Positions 31,249-39,511 of a stretch of DNA of 64,000 nucleotides are shown piece by piece. The stretch is from JAWCLZ01 sp038850275 (GTDB lineage: Archaea; Halobacteriota; JAWCLZ01): assembly GCA_038850275.1 (NCBI GenBank), contig JAWCLZ010000005.1, positions 1-64,000 on the forward strand, in the 5' to 3' direction. The notes beneath the pieces were generated by a model. It worked only from the letters and a program-made list of their open reading frames with translations. It did no database searches and was not told the origin of the DNA. The translations under genes and the position numbers were made by a program. Numbering within the stretch: position 1 is the stretch's first letter; every line of letters begins with the position of its first letter.

Positions 31249-32688
31249 ATGGTAATTGAAGGCCTTAGGAAAATTGGAGATTTAATCTGGGAAGTCCCTT
31301 CCAATTATAAACCAGGGATGCGAGTGCCTGCTCGCATATTTATGTCAGAGAAGTTGATAAATGAGATCGAGAGGGAAGCGGTTATTCAAGCCATAAATGT
31401 TGCTACTTTACCAGGAATTCAAAAATATTCCATAGCAATGCCAGAGGCACACGTTGGTTATGGTTTCCCAATTGGAGGAGTAGCAGCATTTGATTTAAAT
31501 GAAGGCATCGTTTCCCCAGGTGGAGTGGGGTATGATATAAACTGTGGGGTTAGACTGCTCACCACGAATTTGAAATTTAAAGATGTCAAGGGCAAGATTC
31601 AAGAGTTGATCGCAGCTCTATATGATGCTGTGCCATGTGGTGTTGGCTCAAAGAGCGAGCTTAGAATTTACGGCAAAGAGCTTGATGAAGTTTTTGTAAA
31701 GGGTGCTAAATGGGCGGTGGAGAAGGGCTATGGATCAAAAGCTGATTTAGAAAACTGCGAGGAACACGGTGAGATGAAGGGAGCCAATCCAGCTAAAGTA
31801 AGCGATAAGGCAAAGCAGCGAGGTGCGCCTCAACTTGGCACGCTTGGGAGTGGTAATCATTTCTTAGAAGTACAAGTTGTTAAAGAAATTTATAACCCAG
31901 AGGTGGCGAAGGTTTTTGGACTGGAGAAGGACCAAATCACTGTGAAAATTCACTCTGGCTCCCGAGGAGCTGGTCATCAAATCTGCACTGATTATCTCAG
32001 GATACTTGAAAGAGCAACAGTGAAATATGGAATTAAACTCCCTGATAAACAACTTGCCTGCGCGCCAATTAACTCGCAGGAGGGTAAAGACTATCTAGCA
32101 GCTATGGCAGCAGCGGCAAACTATGCTTGGGCAAATAGACAGATGATGACCCACTGGGTACGGGGAGTTTTCAAAAAGCTATTTGGCGTAAGCGAGGAGG
32201 AAATGCCCCTTCTATATGATGTAGCGCATAATGTGGCAAAGCTTGAGGAGCACGTTGTTAATGGCGAGAGAAAAAAAGTTTATGTGCATAGAAAAGGGGC
32301 TACTCGTGCATTTGGACCTAAGCATGAAGACGTCCCAGCTAAATATCGCTCAGTAGGACAGCCTGTTTTAATTCCCGGGAGCATGGGTACTTCTTCCTAT
32401 GTGCTTCACGGTACTGAAGAAGCAATGAAACTCACCTTCGGCAGCACTTGCCATGGAGCTGGACGAACCATGAGTAGAACCTCTGGCTTGAAGGAATTCA
32501 AGGGAGCTGAAGTGAAAAAGCGACTTGCTGAGCAAGGTATAATTGTAATGGCACCTAGCTATGAATCCATAGCGGAGGAAGCACCAGAGGTTTATAAATC
32601 AGTGGATGAAGTCGTGGACGTGGTTCATAAAGTGGGTATCTCAAGAAAGGTTGCCAAGCTCGTGCCACTTGGCGTTACAAAGGGCTGA
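31249..32688 (+). CDS. rtcB: tRNA-splicing RNA ligase RtcB
   Basis: The 479-residue enzyme joins RNA 2',3'-cyclic phosphate and 5'-hydroxyl ends using GTP and manganese. Visible motifs are GGVGYDINCGVRLL (metal cysteine), LGSGNHFLEVQ, HSGSRGAGHQ, PGSMGTSSYVL, and HGAGRTMSR, which carries the histidine that is guanylylated. It is required for intron-containing tRNAs such as the tRNA-Thr at 46.1 kb. The ribosome site AAGGAGG lies before the ATG. Confidence 0.98.
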   Translation: MVIEGLRKIGDLIWEVPSNYKPGMRVPARIFMSEKLINEIEREAVIQAINVATLPGIQKYSIAMPEAHVGYGFPIGGVAAFDLNEGIVSPGGVGYDINCGVRLLTTNLKFKDVKGKIQELIAALYDAVPCGVGSKSELRIYGKELDEVFVKGAKWAVEKGYGSKADLENCEEHGEMKGANPAKVSDKAKQRGAPQLGTLGSGNHFLEVQVVKEIYNPEVAKVFGLEKDQITVKIHSGSRGAGHQICTDYLRILERATVKYGIKLPDKQLACAPINSQEGKDYLAAMAAAANYAWANRQMMTHWVRGVFKKLFGVSEEEMPLLYDVAHNVAKLEEHVVNGERKKVYVHRKGATRAFGPKHEDVPAKYRSVGQPVLIPGSMGTSSYVLHGTEEAMKLTFGSTCHGAGRTMSRTSGLKEFKGAEVKKRLAEQGIIVMAPSYESIAEEAPEVYKSVDEVVDVVHKVGISRKVAKLVPLGVTKG

Positions 32689-32778
32689 TTCAAGGCTCAA
32701 TAGGGCAATCAAGAGCTGATCAATTTCGAAAGAGATATTAAGAATTAAAGCATAGCCTAGAAAAACAGGGGAAGCTGA

Positions 32779-33771
32779 ATGAAGGTAGAGGTAAAGGTTG
32801 CTAAATTTGATGAAAGAATAGTTTACCGGCGCGACTCGATTTTCGACTCAAGAGAGCTCACCTTTTATCCAGATAAATGCATGAAATGCGGAGAATGCTC
32901 AAGAGCATGCCCCCACGATGCAATGCTCTATAGCCCAATAGGTGCAAAGGAGGCAGTATCAATTGATTTAAATAAATGTGTCTTCTGTAAAACATGCTCC
33001 TCAGTTTGCCCATATAACGCTCTAGAACTCGCGGTAAATGCACTTCCAACTGCTTCAACCATTAAAGGCTTGCTTCAAATCGATACCTCTAAGTGCCCGA
33101 AGGACTGCGTTAAATGCATAGAAGCGTGCCCTAGAGAGGCATTGAAGATGGTGAATGGAAAGCTAGTGGTGGATGAAAAGCTCTGCGGTTACTGCGGTAT
33201 TTGCAAGGATGCATGTCCTGAGAAAACCATAAAGGTTTATAAAGCAATCGAGGGCGAGATTGTCGTAGATCTAGAGAAATGCGATGGGTGCGGTAACTGC
33301 GTGAGATCATGCCCATATAAAATAATAACTCATCCTGAAGCCACTAAACCATTTGAAATTCCTGAGAATATCAAAATTGAAAGCAAATATTGCGTTTTCT
33401 GCGGAACTTGCACCACCGTTTGCCCGAATAATGCTATAACGCTTAAGAAGAAGCCTGCATTGGGAATACCTGGACCGTGGAATAAAGCTCTTGAGAGGGC
33501 GCAGAGGGAAAAAGTTACATTGGTTCGAACCATTAATATAGCTGAAGATATCTGCGTTGGATGTGGTGATTGCGCAGTGATTTGTCCATTGAACAAGCTT
33601 GAGAAGCAAACCTATGAAGTGATAAATGGAACCTCGGTAAATCTAGGGCTTGAGGAGTGCAATGGCTGTGGATTATGTGCAAAAGTATGTCCAGTTAGCG
33701 CAGTTGCAATAGAGGGGCCTAAGATTTCTAAGGTTAGAATGTATAGAATAGTGAAGCCAGTAAAGGCATGA
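32779..33771 (+). CDS. polyferredoxin with eight 4Fe-4S motifs (FwdF-like)
   Basis: The 330-residue protein has eight cysteine clusters of the ferredoxin type. They start at CMKCGECSRAC, CVFCKTCSSVC, CPKDCVKCIEAC, CGYCGICKDAC, CDGCGNCVRSC, CVFCGTCTTVC, CVGCGDCAVIC and CNGCGLCAKVC. Length, cluster number and the opening MKVEVKVAKFDERIV fit the FwdF/FmdF polyferredoxin that wires electrons into formylmethanofuran dehydrogenase. MvhB-type polyferredoxins are longer. No other fwd genes are adjacent. A ribosome site GGGGAAG lies upstream of ATG 32779. Confidence 0.75.
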   Translation: MKVEVKVAKFDERIVYRRDSIFDSRELTFYPDKCMKCGECSRACPHDAMLYSPIGAKEAVSIDLNKCVFCKTCSSVCPYNALELAVNALPTASTIKGLLQIDTSKCPKDCVKCIEACPREALKMVNGKLVVDEKLCGYCGICKDACPEKTIKVYKAIEGEIVVDLEKCDGCGNCVRSCPYKIITHPEATKPFEIPENIKIESKYCVFCGTCTTVCPNNAITLKKKPALGIPGPWNKALERAQREKVTLVRTINIAEDICVGCGDCAVICPLNKLEKQTYEVINGTSVNLGLEECNGCGLCAKVCPVSAVAIEGPKISKVRMYRIVKPVKA

Positions 33772-34054
33772 ATCCCTCTTGAAGGAGGGAGGTCAAGTTA
33801 TATAAATTACATAGCAATTCTTGACCAGCTAATGCGAGAAAAAACAGCTGCTTTTGAAACCTATGATAAGCCTTTGCGAGGAGAAACTGCAGTTCAAGTT
33901 CAGATTCAAAGTTCTCCACCATTTCCAATTCAACTAATTCTTTAAGTAAAATAACCCTTCCTCCCTCCACTAAAACAGGCATGTTTCCATGCTTCTCCAA
34001 GAGCTCTGATTTAGAAATTGGAAATCTTATTCCCGCTAAATTGAATTTACGCAT
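33734..34054 (-). CDS. small protein of unknown function, convergent with polyferredoxin
   Basis: The 106-residue frame starts at ATG 34054, with a TATA-like box (ATATTTATATT, about 34079-34089 on the minus strand) at leaderless distance. That argues for a real gene even though its last 38 bases overlap the polyferredoxin 3' end on the other strand. The first 65 residues look like a folded protein (FPISKSELLEKHGNMPVLVEGG, VILLKELVELE); the C-terminal third is hydrophobic. The family is not recognised. Confidence 0.5.
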   Translation of the reverse strand: MRKFNLAGIRFPISKSELLEKHGNMPVLVEGGRVILLKELVELEMVENFESELELQFLLAKAYHRFQKQLFFLALAGQELLCNLYNLTSLLQEGFMPLLASLFYTF

Positions 34055-34078
34055 TTCAGCTCGAAATCAGCAAATTGG

Positions 34079-34089
34079 AATATAAATAT
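34079..34089 (-). promoter_or_regulatory. TATA-like box for the small leftward gene
   Basis: ATATTTATATT on the minus strand lies about 25-30 bases ahead of ATG 34054 and supports expression of that gene. Confidence 0.45.
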
Positions 34090-34131
34090 TTCGCTAGTTT
34101 TCGCTTGTCTTGCTCAACAAAATCCTTATTT

Positions 34132-34179
34132 AATATCACAAGTAAACTTAAAGGGAATATCACAAGTAAACATAAAGGG
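34132..34179 (+). repeat. 24-base tandem duplication carrying the leuS ribosome site
   Basis: Two 24-base units (34132-34155 and 34156-34179) differ at one position and each ends AAAGGG. Only the second is at the right distance (about 8 bases) from the TTG start of leuS; the first is a spare copy. Confidence 0.92.
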
Positions 34180-34187
34180 AGATTTAA

Positions 34188-36998
34188 TTGTATAGCGCGA
34201 GAGAAATCGAGGCCAAGTGGCAGCGGAAATGGGAGGAGGAGAGGATCTTCGAAGCAGACCCAAGTAACAAGCCCAAGTTTTTCGTTAACTTCCCCTATCC
34301 CTATATGAATGGCTATCTCCATCTTGGGCATGCTTTCAGCTTAATGAGGGTTGAGGTATTTGCACGCTATAAGCGCATGCAAGGTTACAACGTATTATTT
34401 CCATTCGCCTTCCATTGCACGGGTACGCCAATTGTGGCAGCGGCTCAGAGAATTGCTGAGAATGAAGAGAAGCAAATTGAGATAATGAGGGGAATGGGTA
34501 TACCTGAGAGTGAAATTCCCAAATTCGCTGATCCTGTTTACTGGTGCAAGTTCTTCCCCAGTGAGACCATCAAGGATTTGAAAGCCATGGGAATGAGCAT
34601 TGACTGGAGAAGGAGCTTCATCACCACTTCTTTAAATCCCTTCTATGATAAATTCATAAAATGGCAATTTAACAAGCTCAAAGAGGGAGGGTATATTTCC
34701 ATTGGAGAGCACCCAGTGGTATGGTGTCCAAAATGTAGAAATCCAGTGGGAGATCACGCGAGGCTTGAAGGCGAAGGAGTTACTCCTGAGGAGATTTATT
34801 TAATTAAATTTGAATTAAATGGCAAAATTTTACCAACCGCGACCTATCGTCCTGAAACTGCTTATGGGGTGACGAATCTCTGGGTGCTAAGCGATGCAGA
34901 TTACTTTGAAGCAAGAGTGGATGAGGAAATTTGGATTGCCTCTCGAGAAGCACTTGAGAAGCTCAAGGAGCAGAAACATCAAGTTGAGATCACTGGGAGT
35001 TTGAAGGGGAGTGAGCTCGTTGGCAAGCTATGTTTGAATAGAGTAACAGGTGCTAAAATACCAATTTTACCAGCAAGCTTCATTGAGCTGAAAACAGGCA
35101 CTGGAATTGTGATGTCAGTTCCCTCGCATGCTCCCTATGATTATGCAGCGCTTAAAGAGATTAAGTCCAATCCTGAAAAATTTGGAGTAAACCGAGAAAT
35201 GGTGAGGGAGATAAAGCCTATTTCTTTGATCGCAATCGATGGATTTGGGGAGCATCCAGCTGTGGAGATTGTTGAGGCAATTGGCATCGAGAGTCAAAGT
35301 GATACAAGGCTTGAGGAAGTAACGAGGGAGATATATAGAAAAGAGTATCACACTGGTTTGCTTAAAGCTAACACTGGAAAATACGCTGGTAAAAAAGTTT
35401 TTGAAGCTAAATCTGAAATAATTAAGGATTTTATAGCTGAAAATAAAGCTGCTGTTTTCTATGAATTGCCTGAGAGAGTTATATGCAGATGCTTGACTGA
35501 GTGCATTGTAAAAATAGTCTCAGATCAATGGTTTTTGAATTATGAAGATATTAATTGGAAGGCAAAGGCACGGGAAGTGCTAAGTAAAATGACCTTCTAT
35601 CCTGAAAAGGCAAGGTCGCAGTTTGAATATGTCATAGACTGGCTTAAAGCTTGGGCTTGCACTCGAGAACTGGGCTTAGGCACAGTTTTGCCTTGGGATG
35701 ATAAATGGGTAATTGAATCATTGTCTGATTCAACGATTTACATGGCATATTATACTATTGCAAAGTACTTGGAGAATTCAAAATATGGGATAAAAGCAGA
35801 GAACATAGATGATGCATTTTTCGACTACGTATTCCTAAGTAAAGGTGATAGAGAGAAAGTAGCGAAGCAAGCAGGCATAGATCCAGAGCTCCTCGATGCT
35901 ATCAAGCAAGAATTTGAATATTGGTATCCATTTGACTTTCGAAATTCAGGTAAAGACCTCGTGCAGAATCACCTTGCATTTTGCATCTTCAACCACGCTG
36001 CGATCTTCCCAGAGAAATACTGGCCACGTGCTTTCGGAGTAAACGGCTGGGTGCAGGTAGATGGAGAGAAGATGAGCAAGTCCAAAGGCAATTTCTTCAC
36101 CCTGAGGCAGATTTATGAGAGATTTGGCGCTGATGTCACTAGATTCACTTTAATGTATGCTGGAGAGGGACTTGATGATCCAAATTGGGAAACTGAATTT
36201 GCAAAAACAGTTGGTGCCAAGCTAGAGCAGTGGTATAGATTCGCAATTGAGAATTATGGAAAAGGTAGAAAGGAGAGAAAGTTTATAGATGACTGGTTCG
36301 ACTCAAAGGTTCATCGCACTTTGAAAGAAGTGAGAGAAGCAATGGAGAGAACTGAGTTCAGAACTGCTCTGCAGAAGGGCTACTTCGACATGCAAAATTA
36401 CCTGCGATGGTATGCACGTAGGGCTCAAGAGTTTAACGCTAGCTCCATATCCAGTTTTATTGAAATCCAAACTTTGATTCTAGCGCCATTTGTACCGCAT
36501 ATTTGTGAGGAGATCTGGGAGAGAATAGGCAAGAAAGGATATGTATCCCTCGCTGCTTATCCAGAATACGATCCCTCTAAGATAAATGAGCGCGTGGAGA
36601 AGGCAGAGGAATTCCTCAAGAGTTTGATCGAGGACATCCAAGAGATTTTGAGGGTTGCTAAGATTGAGAATCCAAAGGTGGCATATATTTACACAGCCGA
36701 GGAGTGGAAGTGGAAGGCATTAAAAATTGCCTCCGGGAAGAGCATGGGAGAGGCGATGAAGGAGCTCATGAAGTACGAGGAAATGCGCAAGCTTGGAAAA
36801 GAAGTTGCTAAATTCATTCAAAAGATAACCAGTGAGAAAACTACGATTGAGGAGATCCCGGAGGAGGAGATCTTGCTTGAGGCCAAAGATTTTATAGCTC
36901 GAGAGACCCAGCTTGAGATTGAGATCAATCCATCTTATGATCCTGAGAATAAACGCAGATTGGCATTTCCATTGAGACCAGCAATTTACATAAAATAG
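34188..36998 (+). CDS. leuS: leucyl-tRNA synthetase
   Basis: The 936-residue class I synthetase charges tRNA-Leu. It has the HIGH-type motif (GYLHLGHAFS), the archaeal/eukaryotic opening KWQRKWEEE and PKFFVNFPYPYMNG, an editing domain region (TYRPETAYGVTNLW), WFLNYEDINWK, and the KMSKS loop (GEKMSKSKGNFF). The C-terminal anticodon-binding domain is complete. It starts at TTG 34188 after AAAGGGAG. The length is usual for archaeal LeuRS. Confidence 0.97.
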   Translation: MYSAREIEAKWQRKWEEERIFEADPSNKPKFFVNFPYPYMNGYLHLGHAFSLMRVEVFARYKRMQGYNVLFPFAFHCTGTPIVAAAQRIAENEEKQIEIMRGMGIPESEIPKFADPVYWCKFFPSETIKDLKAMGMSIDWRRSFITTSLNPFYDKFIKWQFNKLKEGGYISIGEHPVVWCPKCRNPVGDHARLEGEGVTPEEIYLIKFELNGKILPTATYRPETAYGVTNLWVLSDADYFEARVDEEIWIASREALEKLKEQKHQVEITGSLKGSELVGKLCLNRVTGAKIPILPASFIELKTGTGIVMSVPSHAPYDYAALKEIKSNPEKFGVNREMVREIKPISLIAIDGFGEHPAVEIVEAIGIESQSDTRLEEVTREIYRKEYHTGLLKANTGKYAGKKVFEAKSEIIKDFIAENKAAVFYELPERVICRCLTECIVKIVSDQWFLNYEDINWKAKAREVLSKMTFYPEKARSQFEYVIDWLKAWACTRELGLGTVLPWDDKWVIESLSDSTIYMAYYTIAKYLENSKYGIKAENIDDAFFDYVFLSKGDREKVAKQAGIDPELLDAIKQEFEYWYPFDFRNSGKDLVQNHLAFCIFNHAAIFPEKYWPRAFGVNGWVQVDGEKMSKSKGNFFTLRQIYERFGADVTRFTLMYAGEGLDDPNWETEFAKTVGAKLEQWYRFAIENYGKGRKERKFIDDWFDSKVHRTLKEVREAMERTEFRTALQKGYFDMQNYLRWYARRAQEFNASSISSFIEIQTLILAPFVPHICEEIWERIGKKGYVSLAAYPEYDPSKINERVEKAEEFLKSLIEDIQEILRVAKIENPKVAYIYTAEEWKWKALKIASGKSMGEAMKELMKYEEMRKLGKEVAKFIQKITSEKTTIEEIPEEEILLEAKDFIARETQLEIEINPSYDPENKRRLAFPLRPAIYIK

Positions 36999-37009
36999 AA
37001 TTATTTAAA

Positions 37010-37624
37010 ATGCTTGAACAAAAACTTGCTTGGGAACAAGAACATATTAAAGCAAATTGGAGAGGCCCTTTTTCAATCCAGCCCATATTAAAATACCTTG
37101 ACCGCGATAGATATATACTAGATGCTGGCTGCGGTAGAGGCAGATATCTTTACCCTCTAGCTAGAAGGGGGTATAAGATAATTGGATGTGATTTTGCATT
37201 TTCAGCTTTAAAAGAGCTGAAGCAAAGAGGTATGGAAATAGCAGCTTGTGAAATTTCCAAGCTGCCATTCAAAAGCAATATATTTCAAGCTGTGCTTTGC
37301 TATGGTGTGCTTCAGCATTTACTTAAAAAGGGGAGAGAGCTAGCCATTGCTGAAATACATAGAGTTATCAAGCCAGGAGGAAGGCTATTTCTAGAGGTCT
37401 TAGGAAGAGAGGATATGAGATATGGCAAGGGCGAGATGGTCGAGAAAGATACCTTTCAGAGGAAAAGCGGCTTAATCTATCACTACTTCTCCTCGCAGGA
37501 ACTAATAGAACTTCTCAGAGATTTTGAAATCATTCAAATTGAAGATAAAAAGATTGAAAAAACATTCAAAGGCGAGAAATACACTAGACATTTTATCTTC
37601 GTAATTGCCTCCTTGCCTCAATAG
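37010..37624 (+). CDS. SAM-dependent methyltransferase, class I
   Basis: The 204-residue protein has the SAM-binding motif LDAGCGRGRYL, the acidic strand end IGCDF, and LCYGVLQHL followed by HRVIKPGGRLFLEV. It belongs to the Methyltransf_11-like group; the substrate is unknown. It starts 12 bases after leuS and probably shares its transcript. Its last 32 bases overlap the convergent HD gene. Confidence 0.88.
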   Translation: MLEQKLAWEQEHIKANWRGPFSIQPILKYLDRDRYILDAGCGRGRYLYPLARRGYKIIGCDFAFSALKELKQRGMEIAACEISKLPFKSNIFQAVLCYGVLQHLLKKGRELAIAEIHRVIKPGGRLFLEVLGREDMRYGKGEMVEKDTFQRKSGLIYHYFSSQELIELLRDFEIIQIEDKKIEKTFKGEKYTRHFIFVIASLPQ

Positions 37625-38135
37625 CTTTTAGCAGCTCAGCCAACTCAGGAATCTTGACCTCTGCTCTTGCTGTATCCCAGAAGGACTCAAAGTTCAAATT
37701 TGAATATATTTCCTCATAAATAAGAGCTTGAAATGCCATCTCAAGTTTATCAAGCTGTTTCAAAAACAATGCTTCTTGAGAAGCTAGAGATTGATATTCC
37801 ATCCAGATATCGAGAAACTCGACATCGCTTAACAAGAGCAATAGAGCTTCAGTAGATCTTCGCTCTTGCAAGCGTTTTTCCTCAGCTTTATCATCATAGG
37901 GGGTTATATCTCCAGTTTCTATTTCGCCAAGGTCGTGTAAAATAGCCATCTTCATCAGCTTCTCGCAATTTAAGTTAAATTTCTTGCCTAGAACCATGGC
38001 TAAAAGCACTAGGAAGAAGCTATGCTCAGCCACACTCTCAGGCTCCTCCACGCCAACTCTAACCCAGCCCATTCTATTGATTTCTTTTAGCTTCATGGCT
38101 CTTAGGAAGAAATCGATGAGATCTTGCATCTTCAT
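37593..38135 (-). CDS. HD-domain hydrolase, YfbR/HDDC2-like nucleotidase
   Basis: The 180-residue protein has the HD-domain metal motifs: AEHSFFLVLLAM (His), ILHDLGEIETGD (HD pair and later Asp) and a C-terminal Asp in LDKLEMAFQAL. Close relatives are 5'-deoxynucleotidases such as YfbR and HDDC2. It starts within the CobY gene end (4-base overlap) and is the last gene of a CobS-CobY-HD operon. In this context a nucleotide housecleaning role is likely, but a role linked to cobamide synthesis cannot be excluded. Confidence 0.85.
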   Translation of the reverse strand: MKMQDLIDFFLRAMKLKEINRMGWVRVGVEEPESVAEHSFFLVLLAMVLGKKFNLNCEKLMKMAILHDLGEIETGDITPYDDKAEEKRLQERRSTEALLLLLSDVEFLDIWMEYQSLASQEALFLKQLDKLEMAFQALIYEEIYSNLNFESFWDTARAEVKIPELAELLKAIEARRQLRR

Positions 38136-38755
38136 CCCTCAGCATAATCTCTTTGGTTGCACAAAAACTCTTCTGCAAATTTCAAGTCATCGAGAGTATT
38201 CAAATTAACTGCTAGTTCTACTTTATTTGAAATATAAACATATTCTTCTTGTTCCTCGCGAATCCAAGCTCCATGTAAAATATTGATTCCACTTGGCACC
38301 AACTTGATTTTAAATTTCTCAAGAACAATAGTTGGTTTCAACCCAAGTTCTTCAAATAGAGATAGAGGCACGTAAACAGCTAGCGCTGGCTTATTTACCT
38401 TGAAGTAAGCTCCAATTATTTCCTCGATGATTGCACTTGTTATCAAGGGTAGATCTCCAGCTAGGAGTAGAAAAGGCTCTCTTAAACCAGTTTTTTCCAC
38501 CGCATAGATATAATCAGCTATATATCCTTTCCCAGGAGCTACAATGACTTTTATATCTGGATATTTTTCCCTTAAATATTCACGCGTCTTAAGCGTGCTT
38601 GGGGAAACAACTGCAAGGATTTCGTCGATGGATGGATTATATAGGGCTTTGATAACATAATCAATCAACTTTCTACCCCTAACCTCAATCAAGGGCTTCT
38701 CAACATTCAAACTCAATCTCGAGCCCTTTCCCCCTGCCATTAATATCGCGTGCAT
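38132..38755 (-). CDS. cobY: adenosylcobinamide-phosphate guanylyltransferase CobY
   Basis: The 207-residue nucleotidyltransferase opens with MHAILMAGGKGSRL and EKPLIEV, then has LLAGDLPLIT. This matches the archaeal CobY that makes adenosylcobinamide-GDP, replacing bacterial CobU. Its start overlaps the end of cobS by 16 bases, and cobS performs the next step, which supports the assignment strongly. Confidence 0.92.
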   Translation of the reverse strand: MHAILMAGGKGSRLSLNVEKPLIEVRGRKLIDYVIKALYNPSIDEILAVVSPSTLKTREYLREKYPDIKVIVAPGKGYIADYIYAVEKTGLREPFLLLAGDLPLITSAIIEEIIGAYFKVNKPALAVYVPLSLFEELGLKPTIVLEKFKIKLVPSGINILHGAWIREEQEEYVYISNKVELAVNLNTLDDLKFAEEFLCNQRDYAEG

Positions 38756-39504
38756 ATCATCAAACTCGAGGTTAATGCAGCTAGTCTGCCAATTTCATTC
38801 GCTGCACCTATTGCATCGCCACTCACACCGCCAAAATTTCTATTTGCAATCAATAGAATTAAAAGCGCTGATAAAACACTTGAAAATAAAATAGCAATCC
38901 CATGGATATCGAGAGCGATATAGGCAATGATTGCTGAGAAAAACAAAGCAGCTATAAAATCTCTCTTTCTGGAATGCTCAATCATAATCGAGCCAAAGCC
39001 CACGTGAGTACTCCTTCCATAGACAATTATTACAACCATGCTCAACTTAGCTGAAGTCTCAGCTATCATCAATAACTTAAAAAGCGCGCTTAGCTGGGAA
39101 ATAACCCAGAGTGTTGAGAACAAAGCTAAGATATTCAAGGTACAAAAAAGCACCCCTCCTGCGCCAAGCCTTGGATCTCGCATAACTGCTATTTTCTCTT
39201 CCCTTATACCTTGAGCAGCTATTCCATCTGCAAAGTCCGCTAAACCATCTAGGTGATTTACTCCTGTTATTAAATAGAGCAAGCAAATGAGCAATATAGC
39301 AATGAGCTGAGGATGTGGAAAAATGAGTTGAAAAAGATAGCCAAAACCTCCTAGTAGTGCTCCAATTATAAATCCAAATAATGGAAAGAGATATATATGT
39401 CGAGAAAGAGTTTCGAATTCCTCAGACCCAGCGTTAGTTGGAATCGTGGTGAAAAAGCCAACTCCTGCTTTAAGAGTTTTCCATAACTCAAACCCCAATT
39501 TCAT
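38740..39504 (-). CDS. cobS: adenosylcobinamide-GDP ribazoletransferase CobS
   Basis: The 254-residue membrane enzyme joins adenosylcobinamide-GDP to alpha-ribazole (phosphate) to complete the cobamide. It shows the family N-terminus (GVGFFTTIPT), the metal-binding GVNHLDGLADFADGI, the motif MRDPRLGAGGV, several membrane helices, and NRNFGGVSGDAIGAANEI near the end. It is followed by the overlapping cobY. Confidence 0.96.
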   Translation of the reverse strand: MKLGFELWKTLKAGVGFFTTIPTNAGSEEFETLSRHIYLFPLFGFIIGALLGGFGYLFQLIFPHPQLIAILLICLLYLITGVNHLDGLADFADGIAAQGIREEKIAVMRDPRLGAGGVLFCTLNILALFSTLWVISQLSALFKLLMIAETSAKLSMVVIIVYGRSTHVGFGSIMIEHSRKRDFIAALFFSAIIAYIALDIHGIAILFSSVLSALLILLIANRNFGGVSGDAIGAANEIGRLAALTSSLMICTRY

Positions 39505-39511
39505 ACCCCAC

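Noticed and set aside
34056..34331. Leftward frame opposite the start of leuS
   Set aside because: It is a shadow of the LeuRS N-terminal coding region, with no promoter or family similarity.
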